From JADHOX01 sp038120515 (GTDB taxonomy: Bacteria; Pseudomonadota; Alphaproteobacteria; Rickettsiales; JABIRX01), in the NCBI GenBank assembly GCA_038120515.1, contig JAYOLW010000007.1, positions 1 to 64,000 on the forward strand: 64,000 nt of DNA. The letters are read 5' to 3'. A model generated the notes under the pieces. It was not told the origin of the DNA and made no database searches. It was given only the letters and a program-made list of their open reading frames with translations. This document shows, one piece after another, positions 23,862-32,462 of this stretch (positions within the stretch are counted from its first letter, which is position 1; each line of letters opens with the position of its first letter). Made by a program: the position numbers and the translations under genes.

Positions 23862-26258
23862 CTAATGAGCCACAGTTTCTGCACTATTAGACGTGTCTAT
23901 AGCAACATCTACCTTTAGTTTTTTTGGCACCCTTATCAATGCATGAGATACTACTTCTTGAAAATTTGAAACAGTAATAATTTCTAAACCTTCTTTAACT
24001 TTTTCAGGCAGTTCGGTTAAATCTTTCTCATTTTTTTGCGGTATCAAAACTTTTTTTATCCCTGCCCTTTTAGCCGCTAATAACTTTTCTTTAAGGCCAC
24101 CAATTGGAAGCACACGACCGCTTAGAGTTATTTCACCGGTCATTGCAACATACCTATTTACGGCAATACCAGTCATAAGAGACAAGATAGATGTACAAAT
24201 TGCAGTTCCAGCGGAAGGTCCATCTTTTGGGGTAGCTCCTTCTGGAACATGAAGGTGAATCTTAGTCTTTTGAATTTCCGCTGTTGTAATACCATAATTT
24301 ATACAAGATGATCGGAAAAAACTAAATGCCGCCTGAATCGATTCCTTCATTACATCACCAAGCTTACCAGTATATTCAATCTCACCTTTTCCTGGAAGCT
24401 TAACACTTTCAATTGATAATACATCCCCACCAAATTCAGTATATGCTAAACCTATAGAAACTCCGATTTGATCTTCATCAAAAATTTTACCATGAGCATA
24501 TTTAGGAACACCTAGAAAATCTTTTAAGTTATCTTTTTCTATATCAACTTTTATTAACGAATCTTCTGTATCAATTTTTTTCGTAACTTTTCTTGCAAGA
24601 CCAGAAATTTCTCGCTCAAGATTTCTAACTCCAGCTTCATAAGTATATTTTTTAATAATTTCTCTTATCGCATCGTCTGTAATATTTAACTCACCTTCTT
24701 TTAACCCGGCATTGATAATTTGCTTTGGAAATAAATATCGTTTAGCAATTTCAAGCTTTTCATCTTCGGTATAACCAGACAGTCTAATAACTTCCATTCT
24801 GTCTCTTAAGGCATGAGGAATATCCAAACTATTAGCAGTTGTTACAAACAAAACGTCAGATAAATCATAATCAACTTCTAAATAATGATCATTAAATGTG
24901 TTATTTTGTTCAGGATCTAGCACTTCAAGTAATGCAGACGCAGGGTCGCCCCTAAAATCAGATCCTAATTTATCAATTTCATCCAACAAAAACAAAGGAT
25001 TAGATGTTCCAGATTTCTTCATTTGTTGTATTATTTTCCCAGGTAAAGCACCAATATATGTTCTACGGTGCCCTCTAATCTCAGCTTCATCTCTCATACC
25101 ACCAAGAGACATTTTAACAAATTTTCTACCCATACTATCAGCTATTGAACGCCCAAGTGATGTTTTTCCAACACCTGGTGGTCCAACTAAGCAAAGGATT
25201 GACCCTTTTATCTTTCCAACTCTTTTATTAACAGCAATATATTCAATAATTTTTTCTTTTACCTTTTCTAGTCCATAATGCTTTTCACCTAGCACCTCCT
25301 CAGCTCTATGCAAATCAATATTTAACTTTGTTGGTTTTTTCCACGGAACATTTAATAACCACTCTAAATAACTCCTAACAATGCCAGCTTCAGATGCCAT
25401 TGGATTCATAGATTTTAGTTTTTTTAACTCACTTTCTGCCTTTTTTTTAGCTTCATTAGTTAACTTAGTTTTTTTTATCAAATTCTCAAAAACTTTAATC
25501 TCATCATCTTCATCTTCATTCGAATCACCAAGCTCTTTTTTAATCGCCTTTAGTTGCTCATTGAGATAATATTCTCTTTGCGAATTTTCAACCTGACTTT
25601 TAATTCTATTACGAATTTTACTTTCGGTCTCAAGTATCTGAAATTCTGATCCTAAAATTTTGTATGCATATTCTAACCTTTTATGCACATTTAACTCTTC
25701 TAAACCCTTTTGTTTATCTTCTATTTTAAGTGGGAGACTAGAAATTATGTGATCTGATAATTTAGCATATTCTTTGATTTCAATTATTGCAGTTACCAAA
25801 TCAGTAGGAATCCTTTCTTCAAGTTTTATGTATTCTTTAAATTTATTAACAATCGACCTTCTTAGTGCTTCACAATTTTTATTATCAGCACCAATCTCTT
25901 TAACTTCTTCTACATCAGCTTTAAAAGCATCACCCTGAGCAGAAAAACCAATCATTTTAGCACGCGCTTTAGTCTCAATCAAAACCTTTAAGGTACCATC
26001 AGGTAATTTTAGCAATTGAATAATCCTGGCAATAGCGCCAATAACATACAAATCTTTTATAGTAACATCATCAATTGATGGAGATTTTTGTGTAACCAAA
26101 AACAGATCTTTTTCTTCTGCCATAGCTTTTTCAAGAGCTGATACTGATTTACTCCTACCAACAAACAACGGAAATATCATGTCAGGAAATACCACTACAT
26201 CACGAAGTGGTAATGCGTAATATTCCTGCTTTGAAACAGCGCTCTTGGATTCGACCAT
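23862..26258 (-). CDS. lon: ATP-dependent protease Lon
   Basis: A 798-residue cytoplasmic protease of normal length. The N-terminal substrate-binding LON domain (about 12-205) starts ALPLRDVVVFPDMIFPLFVG. The AAA+ module has Walker A GPPGVGKTSLG and Walker B PLFLLDEIDKLG. The C-terminal Ser-Lys protease domain has PKDGPSAGTA with catalytic Ser682 and GGLKEKLLAA with Lys725. The gene starts 2 bp after the clpX stop, so clpX and lon are surely cotranscribed. It degrades misfolded and regulatory proteins. The rpoH gene in this window suggests heat-shock control, but I see no dedicated promoter at this position. Confidence 0.98.
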   Translation of the reverse strand: MVESKSAVSKQEYYALPLRDVVVFPDMIFPLFVGRSKSVSALEKAMAEEKDLFLVTQKSPSIDDVTIKDLYVIGAIARIIQLLKLPDGTLKVLIETKARAKMIGFSAQGDAFKADVEEVKEIGADNKNCEALRRSIVNKFKEYIKLEERIPTDLVTAIIEIKEYAKLSDHIISSLPLKIEDKQKGLEELNVHKRLEYAYKILGSEFQILETESKIRNRIKSQVENSQREYYLNEQLKAIKKELGDSNEDEDDEIKVFENLIKKTKLTNEAKKKAESELKKLKSMNPMASEAGIVRSYLEWLLNVPWKKPTKLNIDLHRAEEVLGEKHYGLEKVKEKIIEYIAVNKRVGKIKGSILCLVGPPGVGKTSLGRSIADSMGRKFVKMSLGGMRDEAEIRGHRRTYIGALPGKIIQQMKKSGTSNPLFLLDEIDKLGSDFRGDPASALLEVLDPEQNNTFNDHYLEVDYDLSDVLFVTTANSLDIPHALRDRMEVIRLSGYTEDEKLEIAKRYLFPKQIINAGLKEGELNITDDAIREIIKKYTYEAGVRNLEREISGLARKVTKKIDTEDSLIKVDIEKDNLKDFLGVPKYAHGKIFDEDQIGVSIGLAYTEFGGDVLSIESVKLPGKGEIEYTGKLGDVMKESIQAAFSFFRSSCINYGITTAEIQKTKIHLHVPEGATPKDGPSAGTAICTSILSLMTGIAVNRYVAMTGEITLSGRVLPIGGLKEKLLAAKRAGIKKVLIPQKNEKDLTELPEKVKEGLEIITVSNFQEVVSHALIRVPKKLKVDVAIDTSNSAETVAH

Positions 26259-26260
26259 AA

Positions 26261-27586
26261 TTAAATTACTTTTTTATTACTCTTAGCGTTTGTTTTTTTA
26301 TCAGACGTTTTAGATGTTTGTTTTTTAGATTTAGTAGAGTTAGGCTTGATATCAGTTTTGTGATAAATAATCTCTGGTAATGATTTCTTATTAATTACAT
26401 CAGCATTGATTGTGATTTTTTTAATGTTATCTTTACCCGGCACTTCATACATTGAATCAAGTAACAATGATTCAATGATCGCTCTTAAACCACGTGCACC
26501 ACTTTTTCTTGAAATAGCCTTTTCAGCTAGAGCTTCTAATGCATCTCTTTTAATATCCAATTCTACATTCTCCATTTTAAATAATTGAGAATATTGTTTA
26601 ACAATTGCATTTTTTGGCTCAGTTAAAATTTTTACAAGATCGCTAACTTCAAGATTTGCAAGCGGAGCAATTACAGGAAGTCTACCAACAAATTCTGGAA
26701 TCAATCCATATGTAACCATATCTTCCGGTTCAATGTCACCAAGAACGTCATTAATTTTAACTTCTTGAATATCCCTTACATCTGCTGAAAAGCCAATTTT
26801 GGCACCTCTATTCTTGCTAGCAACAATTTTTTCAACACCTTCAAAAGCACCAGCACATATAAATAAAATGTTACTAGTATCGATCTGTAAATATTCTTGC
26901 TGAGGATGTTTTCTGCCTCCTTGAGGTGGAACACTTGCTATAGTTCCTTCAACAATCTTTAATAATGCCTGCTGAACTCCTTCACCAGAAACATCTCTAG
27001 TAATAGAAGGATTACTTCCTTTACGTGCTATTTTATCAATCTCATCGATATAAACTATACCTCTTTGAGCTTTTTCAACATTATAATCAGCAGATTGAAG
27101 CAATCTTAAAATAATATTTTCAACATCTTCTCCAACATATCCAGCTTCAGTTAGTGATGTTGCATCAGCCATAGCAAATGGAACATTCAAAATACGTGCT
27201 AGGGTTTGTGCTAACAGTGTTTTACCACAACCTGTAGGACCTATAAGCAAAATATTTGACTTAGTTAATTCTACACCTGAAGATTTAGTGTTACTCAACC
27301 TTTTATAATGATTATAAACAGCAACAGACAAAACTTTTTTTGCATAATCCTGACCGATAACATATTCATCAAGAACCTTACGAATGTCATCTGGATATGC
27401 AATTTTACCAGTTTCATCAGAAAACAAACTCTCTTTATCTTCGTCCTTAATTACATCTAAACATAGAGTAACACATTCGTTACAAATAAAAGCATTAGGT
27501 CCTGCTATCAATTTTTTTACTTCGAATTGGCTTTTGCCACAAAACGAACAAAATAATGAGCTTTCTTTTTTATCTTTTGTAGTCAT
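26261..27586 (-). CDS. clpX: ATP-dependent Clp protease ATP-binding subunit ClpX
   Basis: A 441-residue unfoldase. The N-terminal zinc domain has CSFCGKSQ and ICNECVTLC (four Cys). The AAA+ domain has Walker A GPTGCGKTLLAQ, Walker B IVYIDEIDKIA and the pore/sensor region with ESGARGLR-like SGARGLRAIIE. A Lys/Ser/Thr-rich tail of about 30 residues (KPNSTKSKKQTSKTSDKK...) extends beyond the usual C terminus. ClpX delivers tagged substrates to ClpP, encoded 11 bp upstream in the same operon. ATG at 27586 gives the standard zinc-domain start. Confidence 0.98.
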   Translation of the reverse strand: MTTKDKKESSLFCSFCGKSQFEVKKLIAGPNAFICNECVTLCLDVIKDEDKESLFSDETGKIAYPDDIRKVLDEYVIGQDYAKKVLSVAVYNHYKRLSNTKSSGVELTKSNILLIGPTGCGKTLLAQTLARILNVPFAMADATSLTEAGYVGEDVENIILRLLQSADYNVEKAQRGIVYIDEIDKIARKGSNPSITRDVSGEGVQQALLKIVEGTIASVPPQGGRKHPQQEYLQIDTSNILFICAGAFEGVEKIVASKNRGAKIGFSADVRDIQEVKINDVLGDIEPEDMVTYGLIPEFVGRLPVIAPLANLEVSDLVKILTEPKNAIVKQYSQLFKMENVELDIKRDALEALAEKAISRKSGARGLRAIIESLLLDSMYEVPGKDNIKKITINADVINKKSLPEIIYHKTDIKPNSTKSKKQTSKTSDKKTNAKSNKKVI

Positions 27587-27597
27587 TTATTTCCTAT

Positions 27598-28209
27598 TTA
27601 TTTTCTATTAGTAACGATATCATCTATGAGACCAAACTCTTTAGCCTCTTTAGCTGACATAAAGTTATCTCTTTCCATTGATCTTTGTATAATTGTCAGA
27701 GCTTTACCAGTATGCTTAACATACATTTTATTTAATGCGTCTTTTAACCGTAATATTTCTCTAGCATGAAGCTCAATATCTGTTGCTTGCCCTCTAAAAC
27801 CACCAGAAGGTTGATGAATCATAATCCTAGAATTTGGTAGTGAAAAGCGGCAACCTTTTTTTCCTGCAGTTAAAAGCAATGAACCCATTGATGCAGCTTG
27901 CCCCATACATAATGTGTGAACATCACATTTAATATATTGCATAGTGTCATAAATCGACAAACCAGCTGTAACAACTCCACCAGGTGAGTTAATATACATA
28001 TTAATTGGTTTTTTTGGATCTTCAGATTCTAAAAAAAGCAATTGAGCAACAACTAAGGTTGCCATGTGATCTTCTACCTGTCCATTAACAAAAACTATCC
28101 TTTCTTTTAACAAACGAGAATAAATATCAAAAGATCTTTCTCCTCTTGGTGTTTGCTCAATTACAACAGGAACTAGACTGTTTGTAAACTTTTCAAATAT
28201 TTCTGTCAT
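27598..28209 (-). CDS. clpP: ATP-dependent Clp protease proteolytic subunit ClpP
   Basis: A 203-residue serine peptidase. The catalytic triad is visible as Ser107 in GQAASMGS, His132 in MIHQPSGG and Asp181 in MERDNF. The N-terminal VPVVIEQTPRGERSFDIYSRLL is the axial-loop region. It forms the double-ring chamber used with ClpX. It lies 61 bp after tig and 11 bp before clpX, the conserved proteobacterial order. Confidence 0.98.
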   Translation of the reverse strand: MTEIFEKFTNSLVPVVIEQTPRGERSFDIYSRLLKERIVFVNGQVEDHMATLVVAQLLFLESEDPKKPINMYINSPGGVVTAGLSIYDTMQYIKCDVHTLCMGQAASMGSLLLTAGKKGCRFSLPNSRIMIHQPSGGFRGQATDIELHAREILRLKDALNKMYVKHTGKALTIIQRSMERDNFMSAKEAKEFGLIDDIVTNRK

Positions 28210-28270
28210 TACTACCTTTTGAATTCATTATAATTAAAATCTTAGGTTATAAAAAAAGAATGTAAATAAA

Positions 28271-29617
28271 TTAATCTCTAGATTTAGATATTTTTTCAAA
28301 TTGCTCTAAAGAAACTTTTTTTGGCTTAAGCAATGCTGAATCTTTTAAGAACTCAACAACTTTATCTTCAAGTAAAGGACCTCTTAATTGTTCAAATGCT
28401 TGAGGGTTTTGCTGATAATAAGACAATAAAGACTTTTTATACTCCTCTGGATAATTCGCTATTTGGGCATTAAAACTTTTTATTACTTCACTATCTGGAA
28501 CATTTATACCCTTCATCTTACTGAGCTCTGCAAGTAAGATACCAACCTTAACCCTTCTCTCAGCTATAGCAGCAAGATTCTTACGCTCTTTTTCAAACGC
28601 TTTTTTATCCTTTTCAATTGCTTCAGCTTCATCTTTAAAACCATTATCTCTGTAGTAATTAGCCAATAAAGATTCATTTTCTCTTGAAACTAAAGACTCA
28701 GGCAATTCAAATTTGATTTTCTCTTCAATATGATCGAAAACATCCAATTTGAAATGATCAAAATTTGACTTTTTAACTTCCTCAGCAAGAGCTTCTTTAG
28801 TTTTATTTTCAAAATCTGTCGCATCTTTACAACCAATCTTTTTATAAAACTCTTCATCTAACTTAGGAGCCTCATATTGAGAAATTTTCTTAACAGTAAT
28901 ATCAAAAACAGCATCCACTCCTTGAAACTTACTCACATGGTATTTTTTCGGAAATTTTACTTTAAAAGTTTTTTTATCACCAACTTTTAAACCAATTATA
29001 TTATCCTCAAACCCCGGAATCATCTGGCCTGAACCAAGCTCAACCTCTGCATCCTCAGCAGTCCCACCTTCAAATTTATCACCGTCTATTGATCCCGAAT
29101 AATCAATTGTTACAACATCACCATTTTTGGCTTTATGCCCGTTATCTTTAACCTCTTCCGTTTTGGAAGCTCTTTTGATAACATCTTGTTGCTTTTTCTT
29201 AACATCATCATTAGTGATCTCAACATCGTAGGTAACAAACTTCACCTTTGACAAATCAATAACATCATCAGCTAATTCAGGAAAAACCTCAAATACAACG
29301 TTACAAACAAGATCTTGACCTTTAGCATAATCATCCATTTTCACATCAGGCCTATCCACTAATTTAAGATCATCTTTTTTCACAATTTCTTGTAAAGTAT
29401 TGTTTAATAGCTCCTGAACCGTTTCTTCATTAACTTTGTCACCCCATTTTTTTACAATATACTCTAGAGGAACTTTACCTGGTCTAAAACCAGTTATATT
29501 AACATGAGGCTGAAGCTCAGCATATTTAATTTCGTTTTTGGCTTCAATTTCTAAGTTTTCGATTTGAATTTTATAAGAAACTTTTAATCCTTTTTTTTCA
29601 ACTAGATCAAAATTCAT
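28271..29617 (-). CDS. tig: Trigger factor (ribosome-associated chaperone)
   Basis: A 448-residue chaperone and peptidyl-prolyl isomerase. The ribosome-binding loop is GFRPGKVPLEYI (about 43-54). The FKBP-type isomerase domain (about 160-245) contains GDVVTIDYSGSIDGDKFEGG and MIPGFEDNIIGLKVGDKKTF. The rest is the helical substrate-cradling C-terminal domain. It heads the tig-clpP-clpX-lon operon. The only upstream element is tRNA-Leu, whose 3' end is 30 bp from the start codon, so tig may share the tRNA promoter. Confidence 0.97.
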   Translation of the reverse strand: MNFDLVEKKGLKVSYKIQIENLEIEAKNEIKYAELQPHVNITGFRPGKVPLEYIVKKWGDKVNEETVQELLNNTLQEIVKKDDLKLVDRPDVKMDDYAKGQDLVCNVVFEVFPELADDVIDLSKVKFVTYDVEITNDDVKKKQQDVIKRASKTEEVKDNGHKAKNGDVVTIDYSGSIDGDKFEGGTAEDAEVELGSGQMIPGFEDNIIGLKVGDKKTFKVKFPKKYHVSKFQGVDAVFDITVKKISQYEAPKLDEEFYKKIGCKDATDFENKTKEALAEEVKKSNFDHFKLDVFDHIEEKIKFELPESLVSRENESLLANYYRDNGFKDEAEAIEKDKKAFEKERKNLAAIAERRVKVGILLAELSKMKGINVPDSEVIKSFNAQIANYPEEYKKSLLSYYQQNPQAFEQLRGPLLEDKVVEFLKDSALLKPKKVSLEQFEKISKSRD

Positions 29618-29647
29618 TTTAGATAGATAATAATATTATTTTCAATA

Positions 29648-29732
29648 TGGTGCGGATGAAGGGACTTGAACCCCCACGCCTCGCGGCACTAGAACCTAAA
29701 TCTAGCGCGTCTACCAATTCCGCCACATCCGC
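29648..29732 (-). tRNA. tRNA-Leu (anticodon TAG)
   Basis: An 85-nt class II tRNA. The acceptor stem GCGGATG pairs with CATCCGC, the anticodon stem-loop CTAGA-TTTAGGT-TCTAG carries TAG, a variable arm (GCCGCGAGGCG region) is present and CCA is encoded. It precedes tig. Confidence 0.97.
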
Positions 29733-29748
29733 AAACCATTGATTGGCG

Positions 29749-29777
29749 CTTGTAACTTAAAGGCTTTTCTATTTCAA
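29749..29777 (-). promoter_or_regulatory. Probable promoter of tRNA-Leu (and tig operon)
   Basis: On the reverse strand TTGAAA (29777-29772, inside CTTGAAA) is separated by exactly 17 bp from TACAAG (29754-29749). The tRNA begins 16 bp further on. The sequence after the -10 is GC-rich (CGCC), as in stringently controlled stable-RNA promoters. CTTGAAA also fits a heat-shock sigma -35 element. Confidence 0.5.
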
Positions 29778-29911
29778 GTAATAATTTTTGACCATCGTTC
29801 AAGAAATTGAAATTTATATGATTTCACTCCTTGCAAATCCCTTCATTTATATGGCTTGCATGTTATTTTTATCATGATTAATAAATATTTAAAATTCACG
29901 ATTTTAATAAT

Positions 29912-30757
29912 ATGAAAGTTCAAAAAAAAATCTTTGCTTTTTTAAAACGCAAAAAAACACATACGGTTGCAATTATTAAACTTAATGGAGTTATAGGTAA
30001 AGTAAGCAGCTTTTCTAACGGCCTTTCGCTTGAATCTATTGCATATATTGAGAAAATAGCAAAAATCTCAAATTTATCAGCGATTGCATTAATAATAAAT
30101 TCTCCTGGAGGATCTCCCGTTCAATCAGAATTAATATCAAAAAAAATTAGATTATTAGCAAAAGACAAAAAAAACAACGACATACCAATATACAGCTTTT
30201 GCGAAGATGTTGCAGCAAGTGGTGGTTATTGGCTTGCATTAACTGGTGATGAAATATACGCTTCCAAGAATTCTATCATCGGCAGTATTGGAGTGATATC
30301 AAGCGGTTTCGGCTTCCAGGATGCCATTAAAAAACTTGGTATCGAAAGAAGAGTTCATACGCAGGGCAAAAACAAATCTGTTTTAGATCCTTTTCAAAAA
30401 TCCAAAGCTGAAGATGTTGAGCTTATCAACTCAATTCAAAAAGATGTTCATGAAAATTTTATTCAATTTGTCAAATCAAACAGGCAACACAAACTTAAAT
30501 TAGCAGATGATGAAATTTTTAATGGCAAGTTTTGGTCAGGTAAACAAGCTAAAGAAATTGGTTTAATTGATGATATTGGCTATTACGAAGATGTGCTCAA
30601 GGAGAAATTTGGTAAAGATGTTCTTTTAAAAAATATCGAAGGTTCAAAAGGCTTCTTTCGAAAAAAATTTGCTGCAAATTACCAAATAAGCTATATGACC
30701 TCTCTAGTTAGTGAAATAATCAATGAAATTTCACTATGGTCTCGATACAAATTTTAA
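29912..30757 (+). CDS. S49 family peptidase (SppA/SohB-like)
   Basis: A 281-residue serine peptidase of the signal-peptide-peptidase A superfamily, half-length form. Conserved segments are AIALIINSPGGSPVQSELI, then FCEDVAASGGYWLAL with nucleophile Ser103, SIIGSIGVI, and a lysine near 153-155 (GKNKSVLDPF) as general base. There is no clear signal peptide, only a basic N terminus (MKVQKKIFAFLKRKK) that could associate with the membrane. Such proteins degrade leftover signal peptides or membrane-protein fragments. It is 13 bp upstream of the aldolase gene with GGA before the aldolase ATG, so the two are likely cotranscribed. Confidence 0.92.
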   Translation: MKVQKKIFAFLKRKKTHTVAIIKLNGVIGKVSSFSNGLSLESIAYIEKIAKISNLSAIALIINSPGGSPVQSELISKKIRLLAKDKKNNDIPIYSFCEDVAASGGYWLALTGDEIYASKNSIIGSIGVISSGFGFQDAIKKLGIERRVHTQGKNKSVLDPFQKSKAEDVELINSIQKDVHENFIQFVKSNRQHKLKLADDEIFNGKFWSGKQAKEIGLIDDIGYYEDVLKEKFGKDVLLKNIEGSKGFFRKKFAANYQISYMTSLVSEIINEISLWSRYKF

Positions 30758-30770
30758 TAAGGATTAAATA

Positions 30771-31694
30771 ATGAAGATTACAAAAAAAGTAAGAGAAATA
30801 TTAAACAATTACGAAAGTGACAATCCAGGAACTAAGAGAAATTTAGCGCAAATACTTTCAACTGGAAGGTTAGGTGGAACTGGTAAAATGGTTATTCTAC
30901 CTGTTGACCAAGGTTTTGAGCACGGACCGGCTCGAAGCTTTGCTGCGAACCCTGAGGCTTATGACCCGGAATATCATATAAAGCTTGCAATTGATGCTGG
31001 ATTAAATGCATATGCAGCTCCTCTTGGCATGATTGAATCAGTTGCAGGTAGTTATGCTGGTGCAATTCCTCTTATTCTTAAAGTCAACTCTTCTAATTCA
31101 CTTGCACGTGAAAAAGATGCTCCTCATCAAGCACTTACTGGCTCTGTTGCGGATGCAATTAGACTTGGTTGTTCAGCTATTGGCTTTACAATATATCCTG
31201 GCTCAGATGCTGCATTTGACATGATGGAAGAAATAAAAGAACTTGCCGAAGAAGCTAAATCATACGGCCTAGCTGTCGTCGTTTGGTCATATGCAAGAGG
31301 TGGTAACTTAACAAAACAAGGTGAAACATCAATTGATACAATCGCATATGCAGCTCATATGGCTGCCTTACTGGGTGCTCACATCATCAAAGTTAAACCA
31401 CCTACAAATTTCTTAGAACAAGAAGAAGCTAAAAAAGCATATGTAGATCATAATATTCCTATTGAAACATTAGCTGATAGAATTGCTCATATAAAACAAG
31501 CATGCTTCAACGGCAAAAGAATTGTGATTTTCTCTGGTGGAACAAGCAAATCACTAAACTCTCTCTATGATGAAATTACACAAATTAGAGATGGTGGAGG
31601 AAATGGCTCAATAATTGGCAGAAACACCTTCCAAAGACCTAGGGAAGAAGCACTTGCTATGCTTGATGAAATCATTAAAATTTACAAATCATAG
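30771..31694 (+). CDS. fbaB: Fructose-bisphosphate aldolase, class I (FbaB/DeoC-fold type)
   Basis: A 307-residue Schiff-base aldolase that cleaves fructose 1,6-bisphosphate in glycolysis or forms it in gluconeogenesis. It has KMVILPVDQGFEHGPARSF, GSDAAFDMMEEI, VVWSYARGG, the probable Schiff-base Lys in GAHIIKVKPPT (Lys207) and the C-terminal phosphate site VIFSGGTSKSLN. GGATTAA precedes the ATG. The metal-independent enzyme replaces class II Fba in several small alphaproteobacterial genomes; I see no class II gene in this window. Confidence 0.95.
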   Translation: MKITKKVREILNNYESDNPGTKRNLAQILSTGRLGGTGKMVILPVDQGFEHGPARSFAANPEAYDPEYHIKLAIDAGLNAYAAPLGMIESVAGSYAGAIPLILKVNSSNSLAREKDAPHQALTGSVADAIRLGCSAIGFTIYPGSDAAFDMMEEIKELAEEAKSYGLAVVVWSYARGGNLTKQGETSIDTIAYAAHMAALLGAHIIKVKPPTNFLEQEEAKKAYVDHNIPIETLADRIAHIKQACFNGKRIVIFSGGTSKSLNSLYDEITQIRDGGGNGSIIGRNTFQRPREEALAMLDEIIKIYKS

Positions 31695-32310
31695 TTTGAG
31701 CAAAATTTACTTAATATCAAAACCAGCAATTCCAGATCTTGATTTGTATATTCAAGATCTGGAATTAATTTTTGCCACGCAACATATTGATACATATCAA
31801 CTTAGATTAAAAAACTGTACTAATGCAGACTGGATAAAAGCGGGAGAAGTAACAAAAGCTTTATGCCAAAAATATAATATTAACTTTATTCTTAATGACC
31901 GTGCTGATTTGATAAATACTATTAAGCCTGACGGAATTCATCTAGGGCAATCAGATGGAGATATATCACCTTTAAGAAAAGAGTTTGGCAAAAACTTTAT
32001 TATAGGTAGAAGCTGTTATGACTCAAAAGAATTTGCCCAAAAGGCCTGTGATGATGAGGCTTCATATATAGCGTTTGGAACGTTTTTTCCATCCAAAAGC
32101 AAAGAACAAATATATAAACCTAAAAAAGAACTCATCAACTGGGCCAAGACTAACCTTAAGACTAAAATTTGCGCTATAGGCGGTCTATACCCTCATAATC
32201 TGGAACATTTCAAAGGCTTTGAGCCTGATTATTACTGCTTTATTTCTGCCATTTGGGATAGTGATAACAAAAAAAGCGTTTTAAACGAAATTACTAAAAT
32301 TATAACTTAA
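31666..32310 (+). CDS. thiE: Thiamine-phosphate synthase-like protein (ThiE/TenI family)
   Basis: About 214 residues from the ATG at 31666, which overlaps the aldolase gene by 29 bp; a TTG at 31696 is the alternative. The TIM-barrel motifs of ThiE are visible: TYQLRLKNC, FILNDRADLI, PDGIHLGQSDGD, IIGRSCYDS, YIAFGTFFPSKSK and ICAIGGLYPHN. ThiE joins the pyrimidine and thiazole halves of thiamine. No other thiamine gene is nearby, so the related TenI or a salvage role is possible. Reading overlaps the aldolase, suggesting coupled translation. Confidence 0.85.
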   Translation: MKSLKFTNHSLSKIYLISKPAIPDLDLYIQDLELIFATQHIDTYQLRLKNCTNADWIKAGEVTKALCQKYNINFILNDRADLINTIKPDGIHLGQSDGDISPLRKEFGKNFIIGRSCYDSKEFAQKACDDEASYIAFGTFFPSKSKEQIYKPKKELINWAKTNLKTKICAIGGLYPHNLEHFKGFEPDYYCFISAIWDSDNKKSVLNEITKIIT

Positions 32311-32322
32311 ATTCTTAAATTC

Positions 32323-32356
32323 TGTTTTGACAAAACAAAATACCGATATATATCAT
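32323..32356 (+). promoter_or_regulatory. Probable gdhA promoter with a palindrome over the -35 box
   Basis: TTGACA (32327-32332) and TATCAT (32351-32356) are separated by 18 bp, a good sigma-70-type promoter about 110 bp before the chosen gdhA start. The -35 box lies inside the perfect palindrome TGTTTTGACAAAACA (32323-32337), a plausible repressor site. Confidence 0.5.
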
Positions 32357-32462
32357 TTAATCGCACAAATTTTTAACCTAATAATCATTTAAATTTTGGT
32401 TATTATCTAACTTATTCAATTAAAACTCCCTTATAATGCAAGCAAAATTAAAAGAGTATCAA

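Noticed and set aside
24898..25278. A 126-codon forward frame inside lon
   Set aside because: Antisense shadow of the lon AAA+ domain, with no homology pattern or ribosome site.
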